Source of the DNA: Candidatus Bathyarchaeota archaeon
Lineage (GTDB): Archaea; Thermoproteota; Bathyarchaeia; 40CM-2-53-6; RBG-13-38-9
Assembly: GCA_018396565.1 (NCBI GenBank)
Contig: JAGTQO010000036.1
Span: 1 to 13,212, forward strand
Direction of reading: 5' to 3'
DNA length: 13,212 nt
In this document: piece after piece, positions 6,059 to 12,273 of the stretch
Layout of the letters: each line of letters begins with the position of its first letter
Numbering within the stretch: position 1 is the first letter of the stretch
Translations under genes and position numbers: made by a program
The notes under the pieces: model-generated
What the model saw: the letters and a program-made list of their open reading frames with translations, nothing else
What the model was told of the DNA's origin: nothing
The model's database searches: none

Positions 6059-6157
6059 CTGCTTGTTTAGATCTCAGGCTTCTAAATCAATATGTTACAA
6101 CAAATTCTGAACAGTTCACTGGGATCATAGTACTAGAAAGACGTAGATGGCGGGTGC

Positions 6158-6586
6158 CTACTCCTCCTTGAGAGTCTTTTCTAGTTTACCCCACCATTTA
6201 GCTATAAGCCATCTCGGATAGAATATTAGAAGCACTGGTACGATTGCTGACAGCGTTATCGATAGGAGGATTATCTCTACACTGACAATGTCGCTAACTC
6301 TTGGGATCCCCATGATCGTTGCCACTGTATTCGGTATTGAGATTATGAAGGTTATTGCCGTCAATACCAGCATTATCCAGGTGAGCCCCTCAATCCTCCT
6401 ATTGAGCTTCTCTGTCGATTCTATCAATCTAACCATAGACGTGATCATCTTATCCTCATGTCTCTCTATCTTGACGAGCCTGTCTAGGAACTCATTGATT
6501 GTAGACGTAGTAACTTCATCACTATGCCTATACATTTTCGAGTGGTTATTCTTTAATCTGTTTCTTGACTCCTTATTTCCGCTCAA
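6158..6586 (-). CDS. Hypothetical membrane protein with N-terminal coiled-coil and two membrane helices
   Basis: 142 residues, not recognised. Residues 1-65 are polar and heptad-like (INEFLDRLVKIERHEDKM, RLIESTEKLNRRIEGL), suggesting a short coiled coil. Two hydrophobic segments follow, about 69-92 (LTWIMLVLTAITFII) and 101-127 (VEIILLSITLSAIVPVLLIF), separated by a short loop. A basic C-terminal tail (WWGKLEKTLKEE) ends the chain. This coiled-coil plus two-helix layout is common in archaeal small membrane proteins of unknown function. The start is TTG 6586; ATG 6532 (MYRHSDEV) is an alternative that would drop 18 polar residues. A minus-strand TATA-like tract lies around 6600-6625. It is transcribed alone and convergent with the upstream vapC. 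Confidence 0.6.
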   Translation of the reverse strand: MSGNKESRNRLKNNHSKMYRHSDEVTTSTINEFLDRLVKIERHEDKMITSMVRLIESTEKLNRRIEGLTWIMLVLTAITFIISIPNTVATIMGIPRVSDIVSVEIILLSITLSAIVPVLLIFYPRWLIAKWWGKLEKTLKEE

Positions 6587-6679
6587 GCTTAATCACAAAT
6601 TAATATGTTGCGATTGACTTTAAACCTATCTTACAGGCTACGATTCAAGGTTTACTGGCTAAGGTGAGGTTGAGATTAT

Positions 6680-6829
6680 TCAACTTTTAATGTTTCCATG
6701 TAATCTTGTAATTTCTTTCTTGCCAAATTCGCCCTCCTTTAGTCTGTTCATGAGATCTTTACTTCTGGAGTGGGCTCGGTCTCTCTTGTTTGCGAATGCG
6801 ACGAAGATGTTGGAGTCGAAGGCGCTCAC
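6680..6829 (-). pseudogene. Truncated vapC, second copy of the 1811-2236 toxin
   Basis: The first 37 codons are clearly homologous to the start of the intact vapC at 1811: FDSNIFVAFANKRDR, then DLMNRLKEGEFG. One codon is missing before the first Asp. After GEFG the homology ends and 12 unrelated codons lead to TGA 6682-6680. All acidic residues after the first are lost. At the junction the next frame reads ARKKLQDYMETLKVE and stops at TAA, which looks like the C-terminus of another small protein, possibly an antitoxin. The fragment may therefore have recombined into such a gene. The start, GTG 6829, lies 6 nt after the stop of the antitoxin remnant. Confidence 0.8.
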
Positions 6830-6835
6830 CAGATA

Positions 6836-7051
6836 TCATCTCTTGCGTCTTATCCCGGAGCTGTAGAGCACCTGATCCATCTCCTCCCACCACGTTTCAA
6901 TCCCCCAATCCTCAACAAGCGATAATATTCTCTCATATTCTTGATTGGGTATCGGTACATTCGTCTTGTACACCTTCTTCAAGAATCCGCCACTTCCATT
7001 CAAGGCTTCTATTTTGTCTTGTGTAAAGGAGGTTTTCTCACGAATTGAGTC
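6836..7051 (-). pseudogene. 5'-truncated vapB, second copy of the 1510-1803 antitoxin
   Basis: From 7009 down to the TGA at 6838-6836 the frame encodes EALNGSGGF, then KTNVPIPNQEYERILSL, VEDWGIETWWEEMDQVLY and GIRRKR. This aligns residue for residue with the C-terminal 57 residues of the antitoxin at 1510-1803. The DNA-binding N-terminal half is absent: upstream of 7009 the frame reads unrelated residues, has no usable start codon and meets TAA at 7054-7052. With the truncated vapC behind it, this is a decayed duplicate of the whole module in inverted orientation. Without a start codon or DNA-binding domain it is unlikely to be made or to autoregulate. Confidence 0.8.
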
Positions 7052-7090
7052 TTATTTAAGCCTTTAACAACCTTCTTCCAGCTTTCTTCC

Positions 7091-7255
7091 CTAACGCTTT
7101 TTCAAGATTTCTTCTGCAGGTAACCGAGTTGCGTCGACTATATCGTTTTGGGTAGGAGTCAGGGGCATGGTACCGTCAGACATGGACCTAATCTCCGACA
7201 TATCCTGAACCGCAGCAATACGGCAGCGTTCACGAGAATAATTTTGTTGGAGCAT
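7091..7255 (-). CDS. Possible small ORF downstream of the Lrp-type regulator
   Basis: ATG 7255 lies 2 nt after the stop of the Lrp/AsnC-type gene and opens 54 codons ending at TAG 7091. The C-terminal part (SDGTMPLTPTQNDIVDATRL, then PAEEILKKR) has protein-like composition, but no family is recognised. The same frame extends upstream antisense-free inside the regulator gene to 7456, so an overlap artefact is possible. It could be a small co-transcribed protein or a leftover of a larger gene. Low confidence. Confidence 0.25.
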   Translation of the reverse strand: MLQQNYSRERCRIAAVQDMSEIRSMSDGTMPLTPTQNDIVDATRLPAEEILKKR

Positions 7256-7257
7256 TC

Positions 7258-7833
7258 TCAGAGTGGGCCGCGATAGTATGTTGTCGAGGGGCATCCTACG
7301 CATTTCTGGTCCTGATATCTCTTGCATGAACCGCAGTCGATGTTGCATGGTGTGATCTTTCTGTCTTTTGTTACAAGTTTTTCCCTTATGTTTAGGAATG
7401 GTGAGTATTGTATGCTGCCTATGGGGTAGAATTCGCTTCTTCGGACTCCCTCGCAACTTCTAAGGGAGCATTTTTCTAGAGATTCGCTTTCGAGGGTATC
7501 TCGATCCTCGGCGATCATAAGGATGGCTAGATTATATCCGGCGAGCATTATGAAGATTTTGACTATTCTTGGACATTCTTTGAAGCGCTCAAGGATCTTG
7601 TCGAGCATCTCCCTGTTTTCAAGTTCAAGGAGGACCAGGGCAGCGTAAAGGTTCAGGGCTTCAACATTGATTTCGGCGGAGACTCTTATCAAGTTCTGTG
7701 TGAGCATCTTCTGGATTCTTCTCTTCACTCCCATTATGGTGAAGTTGACGGTTTCGCCCAGTTTCTTATAGGAGGCTCTCCCGTCCTCTTGCAGTTTTAC
7801 GATTATTTTTCTGTCGATTGAGTCCATAAACAT
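7258..7833 (-). CDS. Lrp/AsnC-type transcriptional regulator with C-terminal cysteine cluster
   Basis: 191-residue DNA-binding regulator. Residues 4-45 (DSIDRKIIVKLQEDGRASYK, VKRRIQKML) form the Lrp/AsnC winged helix-turn-helix, followed by a RAM-like ligand/dimer domain (about 52-140). The distinctive part is the tail, with Cys163, 167, 170, 178 and 181 in the order C-x3-C-x2-C-x7-C-x2-C-P, able to hold zinc or an Fe-S cluster. Cys122 and Cys127 are extra. Typical Lrp proteins of about 150 residues lack this tail, so metal or redox sensing is likely (inferred). ATG 7833 is listed; ATG 7827 (MDSIDRKI) is equally good and fits a leaderless transcript from a minus-strand TATA-like CTTAAAAAAT (7853-7844). 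It is divergent from the CxxC protein and permease genes, which are its likely targets. Confidence 0.85.
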   Translation of the reverse strand: MFMDSIDRKIIVKLQEDGRASYKKLGETVNFTIMGVKRRIQKMLTQNLIRVSAEINVEALNLYAALVLLELENREMLDKILERFKECPRIVKIFIMLAGYNLAILMIAEDRDTLESESLEKCSLRSCEGVRRSEFYPIGSIQYSPFLNIREKLVTKDRKITPCNIDCGSCKRYQDQKCVGCPSTTYYRGPL

Positions 7834-7843
7834 ATCCTGTTTA

Positions 7844-7869
7844 TTTTTTAAGCAAAATACTTATTTATG
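7844..7869. promoter_or_regulatory. Divergent promoter region, Lrp-type regulator / CxxC protein
   Basis: On the minus strand CTTAAAAAAT (7853-7844) lies about 20-25 nt upstream of the regulator start. On the plus strand GCAAAATA followed by CTTATTTATG (7860-7869) resembles BRE plus TATA, which would give a leader of about 30 nt for the gene starting at 7927. The two elements adjoin, so a regulator bound here could affect both directions. Confidence 0.4.
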
Positions 7870-7926
7870 AATTAGTTATTATGCTTTTCCTCTGCGAACT
7901 ATTGAAATATGAATAGAGGTGGCCGC

Positions 7927-8190
7927 ATGAAAGAGGTAAACGTTGAAGTAATAGGCTCAGACCCACCCTGCCCAAGATGCAGGAAGACCCGTGAAAATGT
8001 CGAGAAAGCAGCCTCAAAACATGGAGTCAAAGTCAACATAACACATTTGAACGCAGCCTCCAGAGGGGTCGTAGAGAAGTATGGGGTACTAGTCACACCA
8101 GCCTTGGCAGTAAACGGCGTAGTCAAGACTATGGGCAGAATACCCAGCGAGGAAGAGGTGGAGAGAATCCTCGCAGAGACATCTAAATGA
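7927..8190 (+). CDS. Small thioredoxin-fold CxxC protein (redox-active disulfide family)
   Basis: 87-residue thioredoxin-like protein of the small redox-active disulfide type (thioredoxin_3-like). Cys15-Pro-Arg-Cys18 (PPCPRCRKT) is the active site after the first strand, and VLVTPALAVNG carries the cis-Pro loop (TP) opposite it. The chain ends in PSEEEVERILAE, the usual final helix. I start at ATG 7927 because GAGGTGG (7916-7922) lies 4 nt upstream; ATG 7909 would place that site inside the gene. It is 30 nt upstream of an UPF0718/ArsP-like permease. Such small CxxC proteins often neighbour that permease family, so it probably supplies or removes electrons or metal/metalloid-thiol groups for it. 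The substrate is not shown. Confidence 0.85.
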   Translation: MKEVNVEVIGSDPPCPRCRKTRENVEKAASKHGVKVNITHLNAASRGVVEKYGVLVTPALAVNGVVKTMGRIPSEEEVERILAETSK

Positions 8191-8220
8191 CGTCGAAATC
8201 AATTAGAATGGGGAAACCTT

Positions 8221-9255
8221 ATGCAGAAGATTTCTAGAACGATAAGGACGGCGATACTCTTAGCCTTCATAATCTTCGTCTTCGGGGCCCTAATATATTC
8301 CAGAATCATGGCTTACTCTCTTGCGCCCACAATGAAAACCTCTGACTTTCATGGACTCCCAACATGGTATATTCCAATAGCTTACCTCATCGACTATTTC
8401 AGTCACGGCTGGATCTGCCTCCTCTTCGCATTTGTCGTAGCAGGCCTGATATACGAGATGATCCCTAAAGACATCATCACCCGTTACATGAGCGGAAGCA
8501 AATCAATCGGCTACATCCTGGCTATAATAATCGCCCCATTCCTCACAGTATGCTCATGCACAATGGTCCCACTATTTGCAGGGGTCCTATACAGTGGGGC
8601 AGGTATAGGTCCAGCAATAACATTTCTTTTGATGGCCCCCTCATCGAACATCCTAGCGATCCTACTCACTGGAGAACTATTGTATTGGGAGCTGGCGTGG
8701 GTTAGAATCTTAGTATCGATTGTAGTCGCCCTAATAGCGGGCGTCATCATCTCCAGAACACCATTCGGCAGAGCAGTAGAACAGGAACATCAAACGAATA
8801 GAGTCAATATGGAGACCGATATGAAGCTCGTTCAGCCACCTCTGGATGAGAGGCTATGGAACGCCCTCAAATTCGGAGGCTACCTAGCCAAGCAGATCCT
8901 CCCATACTTCATCTTAGGCCTCATCGCCGTAGCCTATATCGAAGCATATATGCCTGAAGACATTGTAGGAACCTATCTCACAGGGATCCAAGGAATTCTA
9001 ATAGCCTCCGTCTTGGGAGGCCCACTATACACACCGACACTTGTGGAGATAGTGATTGGGAGAGGATTATGGAACCTAGGAATGTCCAAGGGTGCACTTC
9101 TATCATGGTTGATGGGGCAACCATACGATGTAGCTAATGCCCTGGCAGTTTCAAGGATCGCTAGATGGAAGGTTGTCCTAACATACATGGTAATCGCCTG
9201 GGCTGGAAGCGTCATATTCGGAATACTATACGGAACCTTTGCTGGAAGCCTCTAA
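8221..9255 (+). CDS. UPF0718/ArsP-type permease
   Basis: 344-residue membrane protein with about eight to ten hydrophobic helices in two halves separated by a polar loop (about 190-215). The first half has the family hallmark Cys111-Ser-Cys113 in TVCSCTMVPLFAGVLYSGAG, followed by LLMAPSSN (137-143). The second half has the mirrored LGGPLYTPTLVE and LMGQPYDVANA. This is the DUF318/UPF0718 permease family, which includes ArsP, an exporter of trivalent organoarsenicals; many members have unknown substrates. The cysteines suggest a thiophilic substrate. It is co-transcribed with the CxxC protein upstream and lies opposite the Cys-cluster regulator, making a compact sensor, redox protein and transporter set. 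Metal, metalloid or sulfur-compound export is an inference. Confidence 0.88.
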   Translation: MQKISRTIRTAILLAFIIFVFGALIYSRIMAYSLAPTMKTSDFHGLPTWYIPIAYLIDYFSHGWICLLFAFVVAGLIYEMIPKDIITRYMSGSKSIGYILAIIIAPFLTVCSCTMVPLFAGVLYSGAGIGPAITFLLMAPSSNILAILLTGELLYWELAWVRILVSIVVALIAGVIISRTPFGRAVEQEHQTNRVNMETDMKLVQPPLDERLWNALKFGGYLAKQILPYFILGLIAVAYIEAYMPEDIVGTYLTGIQGILIASVLGGPLYTPTLVEIVIGRGLWNLGMSKGALLSWLMGQPYDVANALAVSRIARWKVVLTYMVIAWAGSVIFGILYGTFAGSL

Positions 9256-9314
9256 GGCGGAAGAATTATGTGTAAAAGATGTAAAAATTCGAAAATTGGA
9301 AGTGAAAATCACAA

Positions 9315-9551
9315 TTGTTCAAGAAAATATTGGTTCCACTAGATGGTTCTGAGTGTTCAAGGAGGGCCCTTGAGGCGGCCATCCAGATAGCTCAAGGATT
9401 TGACGGAGGGCTGACGTTGATCCATGTATATTCGATTGGCGGATTAGCTGCATCACCGGAGCCAGTATATGGGTTTATCGAAGCTATTCGTAAGGTCGGC
9501 TCTAGGATTCTTGAGGAGGAGAAAAAGAAAGTGGAAGAGAGAGATATCTAA
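9315..9551 (+). CDS. Truncated universal stress protein (UspA domain, N-terminal half)
   Basis: 78 residues with the classic UspA opening KKILVPLDGSECSRRALEAA and the second strand LTLIHVY. It stops at TAA 9549-9551 within the helix EEEKKKVEERDI. Complete UspA proteins have about 140-150 residues and end with the G-x2-G-x9-G-S/T nucleotide-binding motif, which is missing. No frame of the next 110 nt resumes the domain, so this looks like a 3' deletion rather than a single frameshift. The start is TTG 9315, with weak ribosome-binding evidence. It follows the permease on the same strand with a 59-nt gap and may be read through from it. Probably a pseudogene. Confidence 0.7.
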   Translation: MFKKILVPLDGSECSRRALEAAIQIAQGFDGGLTLIHVYSIGGLAASPEPVYGFIEAIRKVGSRILEEEKKKVEERDI

Positions 9552-9666
9552 GTTAACACTTCGTTAGGTCTGAGGTCTCGACTGCCGCATTCATTTCCGA
9601 ATCGCCTAAAGCATCAAAGAAAATTCTATGGTAATTATGATCCGCATGTATTGTGGTTGATTTAGG

Positions 9667-9795
9667 TCAGGTTTCTTCCTTCGCACAAGGATGTCCTTTC
9701 ATGTTTGGGTGGCATTCAGCGATCTGTTTTGGACTGCATCTATCAGGTGTGTCTGTGAGTCTCTCTGGATATTTGCACTTTGATCTGTTACACAT
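9667..9795 (-). CDS. 42-residue cysteine/histidine-rich small protein
   Basis: ATG 9795 to TGA 9667 encodes 42 residues with five Cys and two His: MCNRSKCKYPERLTD at the N-terminus, then CSPKQIAECHP and GHPC near the end. The order is C-x4-C-x12-C-x7-CH-x7-H-P-C. The blocks KCKYPERL, CSPKQIAECH and HPC resemble small conserved metal-binding-type proteins found beside redox and metal genes; no named family is assigned. It is divergent from the HxlR regulator at 9864 and shares its promoter, which contains a perfect inverted repeat at 9820-9843. The minus-strand TATA-like TTTAAATA (9835-9828) is suitably placed upstream of the start. A role in thiol or metal handling under HxlR control is inferred. 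Reading-frame quality and context make a real gene likely despite the length. Confidence 0.65.
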   Translation of the reverse strand: MCNRSKCKYPERLTDTPDRCSPKQIAECHPNMKGHPCAKEET

Positions 9796-9819
9796 CCTAG
9801 ACACCGGCTAAGCTATACT

Positions 9820-9843
9820 TTTTATAGTATTTAAACTATAAAA
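9820..9843. promoter_or_regulatory. Inverted-repeat operator overlapping a bidirectional promoter
   Basis: TTTTATAGT (9820-9828) and ACTATAAAA (9835-9843) are perfect complements around ATTTAA. Two further CTATA-type half sites flank it (9813-9817 and 9845-9850). The central TTTAAA-like sequence lies about 27 nt upstream of the HxlR start on the plus strand and about 35 nt upstream of the 42-residue gene on the minus strand. It thus covers the TATA boxes of both. Binding here by the HxlR dimer would repress or switch both genes; this is inferred. Confidence 0.6.
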
Positions 9844-9863
9844 TCTATAGGAGCATAGTAGCT

Positions 9864-10277
9864 ATGGTTGAGGAAAGTAAATGCAACTGCCTATGCTTTG
9901 TAGAGGAAACAGTAGATGTGATCAGTAAGAAGTGGGCCCTCCTAGTTATCAACACATTAGGAAACCATAGAGTGTTAAGATATAACGAGTTGATGGATGA
10001 GTTGAGGGGGATAAGTCCCAAGTCGCTGGCGGACACCCTAAAAACACTCTGCAGCCAAGGACTCGTTCAGAGGACGCATGTGGCGGAGATACCTCCCAAG
10101 GTCCAATACTCCTTGACCGATGATGGAAAAGAACTTTGGAGAGCGATAGAACCTTTAGTCCAGTGGGCGCTTTCTAGAGGAGGAAAAACATCACATAAAT
10201 GCGTCACCAAATACAAAAATCTAAAGGCACATATACTCACGAAAGAAAATGAGAGGGAATGTAACTTCACTATCTAA
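9864..10277 (+). CDS. HxlR-family transcriptional regulator with N-terminal cysteines
   Basis: 137-residue winged helix-turn-helix regulator. The core (about 12-100) matches the HxlR pattern: VDVISKKWALLVINTLGNHR, then RYNELMDELRGISPKSLADT for the recognition region and PPKVQYSLTDDGKELWRAI for the wing. Cys7, Cys9 and Cys11 (KCNCLCF) lie just before the first helix. A conserved Cys in this region is the redox or aldehyde sensor in several HxlR proteins, so thiol-based sensing is plausible. The tail after residue 103 is basic and unstructured-looking with Cys113 and Cys133. The promoter contains the inverted repeat at 9820-9843, suggesting autoregulation and joint control of the divergent Cys-rich small gene. 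A GGAG at 9850-9853 may act as the ribosome-binding site. Confidence 0.9.
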   Translation: MVEESKCNCLCFVEETVDVISKKWALLVINTLGNHRVLRYNELMDELRGISPKSLADTLKTLCSQGLVQRTHVAEIPPKVQYSLTDDGKELWRAIEPLVQWALSRGGKTSHKCVTKYKNLKAHILTKENERECNFTI

Positions 10278-10354
10278 CCTGCAATCGTGAAGGCTACTCT
10301 GAAAGGAGATAAAACATATTCTTCATTTAGAAGATCATCCAGTTAAAATATGGA

Positions 10355-11635
10355 TTGGTCTTGAACATTCTAACCCTTAACTGTGGAAGCTCCTCTGTAA
10401 AATACACCATGTGGAAGATGCCTGAGCGGAGAAGAATTTGCAATGGAATAGTCGAGAGGATTGGTTTCGGCGACTCAACAATAAAACATCAAGGGAAGAG
10501 AAACATCTCCATGAAATGTGATTCTCCAGACCATGACGCTGCAATAAAACTGATGCTTAAATTTCTCACAGATAATGAGTGGGGTGTTGTAAAGAGTGTC
10601 TCTGAGATTGATGCTCTCGGCCACAGGGTAGTCCACGGCGGAGAAAAGTTCAACCAGTCAGTATTGATAGATGAGACAGTCATAGAAGCAATCAGGGAAT
10701 ATTCTGAGCTCGCGCCCCTACATAATCCACCGAACCTTTCAGGAATCAGAGCCTCCATGGATCACTTGCCTGATAAACCTCACATAGCGGTCTTCGACAC
10801 AGCCTTCTACTCAACAATTCCAAGACACATCCATACCTATGCACTCCCATATGAGTGGTATGAGAAATACAAGGTTAGACGATATGGATTCCATGGAACA
10901 TCCCACCTATACGTCTCAAGAAGAGCCTCAGCCCTACTCCATAGGAAACCATCAGAGCTGAAAATGGTCAGCCTCCATATTGGTAACGGTGTGAGCATAA
11001 CAGCAGTAAAGGATGGAGTCGCATTCGACCACAGCATGGGCTTCACACCGTTGGAAGGTGCCGTGATGGGAACAAGATGCGGAGACATAGACCCTGCAAT
11101 ACCATTATATATGATGCGTAGATGCGGATTCAAAGTTGAGGAGATGAGTAGGATCCTGAATGAGAGAAGCGGAGTATTAGGAGTGACGGGCAGATATGTT
11201 GATAGGAGGGACATAGTCGAGGCGGCGAAAAATGGAGATGAAAGGTGCAGGCTTGCTATGGAGATGGAGTGTTACAGGCTCAGAAAATATATTGGGGCAT
11301 ACGCGGCTGCCATGGGAGGATTAGACGCAATAATATTCACGGCAGGGGTAGGCGAGAATCAGCCCGTATACAGAGTCAAGACATGTGAAGGCCTAAAGTT
11401 TCTGGGAGTAAAGATAGATGAGGGGAGAAATGAGATGGCGGTAGATAGAAGGGGTGAGGCGGTCATAAGTGTAGATGATCCAAAGTATCCAGTCAAGGTT
11501 CTAGTGATACCGACAGATGAGGAGCTTGTGATCGCAGAGGATGTCTACGCAATTTTGAATGGGACTTACGACGTTTACACGAGATTCGAGTACATATTCC
11601 AGAGGGAAGATTTCAAACCAACTCTCAACGTTTAA
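10355..11635 (+). CDS. ackA: Acetate kinase
   Basis: Cytoplasmic acetokinase, ATP + acetate to ADP + acetyl phosphate and the reverse, 426 residues against about 400 for the family. Catalytic residues known from Methanosarcina thermophila acetate kinase are all found: Asn9 in NCGSSS, Arg91 in GHRVVHGG, Asp148 in VFDTAF, His180 in GFHGTSH, Arg241 in MGTRCGDIDP and the Glu pair in TDEELVIAED (389-390). The phosphate-binding HIGNG (208-212) and GVGEN loops are present. A roughly 20-residue C-terminal extension after NGTYDV is unusual. The start is TTG 10355; TTG 10361 (MNILTLNCGSSS) matches family length better. No phosphotransacetylase gene is in the window. Most archaea use ADP-forming acetyl-CoA synthetase, so this enzyme suggests an acetate-producing or acetate-using archaeon of a restricted group. 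Confidence 0.93.
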   Translation: MVLNILTLNCGSSSVKYTMWKMPERRRICNGIVERIGFGDSTIKHQGKRNISMKCDSPDHDAAIKLMLKFLTDNEWGVVKSVSEIDALGHRVVHGGEKFNQSVLIDETVIEAIREYSELAPLHNPPNLSGIRASMDHLPDKPHIAVFDTAFYSTIPRHIHTYALPYEWYEKYKVRRYGFHGTSHLYVSRRASALLHRKPSELKMVSLHIGNGVSITAVKDGVAFDHSMGFTPLEGAVMGTRCGDIDPAIPLYMMRRCGFKVEEMSRILNERSGVLGVTGRYVDRRDIVEAAKNGDERCRLAMEMECYRLRKYIGAYAAAMGGLDAIIFTAGVGENQPVYRVKTCEGLKFLGVKIDEGRNEMAVDRRGEAVISVDDPKYPVKVLVIPTDEELVIAEDVYAILNGTYDVYTRFEYIFQREDFKPTLNV

Positions 11636-11697
11636 TCTGAATAGCCTCATATTTCAGGGAAGGATTGTACTCGGTAAACGTAATTTACTAGATATGG

Positions 11698-11705
11698 TTA
11701 TATAT
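11698..11705 (+). promoter_or_regulatory. TATA box of the AbrB-type antitoxin gene
   Basis: TTATATAT at 11698-11705 lies about 27 nt upstream of ATG 11730, fitting a leaderless transcript. Just upstream, GTAAA (11674-11678) and TTTAC (11684-11688) form a small inverted repeat that could be an antitoxin operator. Confidence 0.45.
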
Positions 11706-11729
11706 GCATGCTAAACGTGTTACGACAAG

Positions 11730-11978
11730 ATGACTAATATGAGTACTACGAAGGTCACTAAGAATTATCAAGTATCCATCCCATCAAGTATACGTAAGAT
11801 GGTTGAGGTTAAAGCAGGAGACACACTACTCATCGAGTATGATAGAGAAGAGGAAGTTATCAAACTTAAACTGCCTTACAGAGGTCCACGTGAGACAGGG
11901 AAACTCGGCCGTCCCCTAACCGTTGAGGATATAGAGGCCTCTATCGAGAGGGGGATGGGTGAATGTCTGCGGTTCTAG
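11730..11978 (+). CDS. AbrB/SpoVT-type antitoxin
   Basis: 82-residue antitoxin with an N-terminal swapped-hairpin AbrB domain: TTKVTKNYQVSIPSSIRKMV, then EVKAGDTLLIEYDREEEVI. This is the typical K-x-QVTIP-x2-IR-x6-GD layout. The tail (LGRPLTVEDIEASIERGMGE) is the toxin-binding part. The start ATG 11730 fits a leaderless transcript from the TATA box at 11698-11705; ATG 11739 is an alternative. The 3' end overlaps a broken PIN-toxin ORF starting at ATG 11963, so the antitoxin is intact but its toxin is not. It may persist as an autoregulated orphan antitoxin or still neutralise a related toxin elsewhere. Confidence 0.85.
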   Translation: MTNMSTTKVTKNYQVSIPSSIRKMVEVKAGDTLLIEYDREEEVIKLKLPYRGPRETGKLGRPLTVEDIEASIERGMGECLRF

Positions 11979-12097
11979 ATACGAAAGTATTAATATTCGA
12001 CACTTTCGAAGACAGTCAATTCCATGAGGAGGGGGTGCAACGACTTTCTCATCCTCTCAGTCTCAAGGAGGCTCCAGCAGCCACTACTTACGTATGA
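11963..12097 (+). pseudogene. Truncated vapC-like PIN toxin
   Basis: ATG 11963 overlaps the antitoxin gene by 16 nt, as a vapC start would. The 44-codon product opens AVLDTKVLIFDTFEDSQFHE, a typical PIN first strand with its Asp, and ends at TGA 12095-12097. Beyond the stop the same frame reads on into LRKVLVRDN (about 12123-12149), reminiscent of a PIN-domain helix, but it is interrupted by further stops (TAG at 12112 and 12150). The remaining acidic residues are not found. It is a decayed toxin. The decayed tail fills most of the gap 12098-12255, where nothing else was seen apart from the ribosome-binding site of the next gene. Confidence 0.65.
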
Positions 12098-12273
12098 TGG
12101 GGGTCTACGTAGAACTTGCGGAAGGTTCTGGTTAGAGACAACTAGATGAGCGTAACAGTGTAGTTCTGCGCCGCATATTGTTCTGTGATGAATAGGAATA
12201 CCCTTCGAGGTCGCTCCCAGCTAGAAAATCTTACATTCAAAGTTGAATATTCTATTTGTGGAGGTTGAACAGT

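Noticed and set aside
6790..7026. 78-codon plus-strand ORF.
   Set aside because: It is the antisense shadow of the decayed vapBC copy on the minus strand; the protein similarity to VapB/VapC is all on the minus strand.
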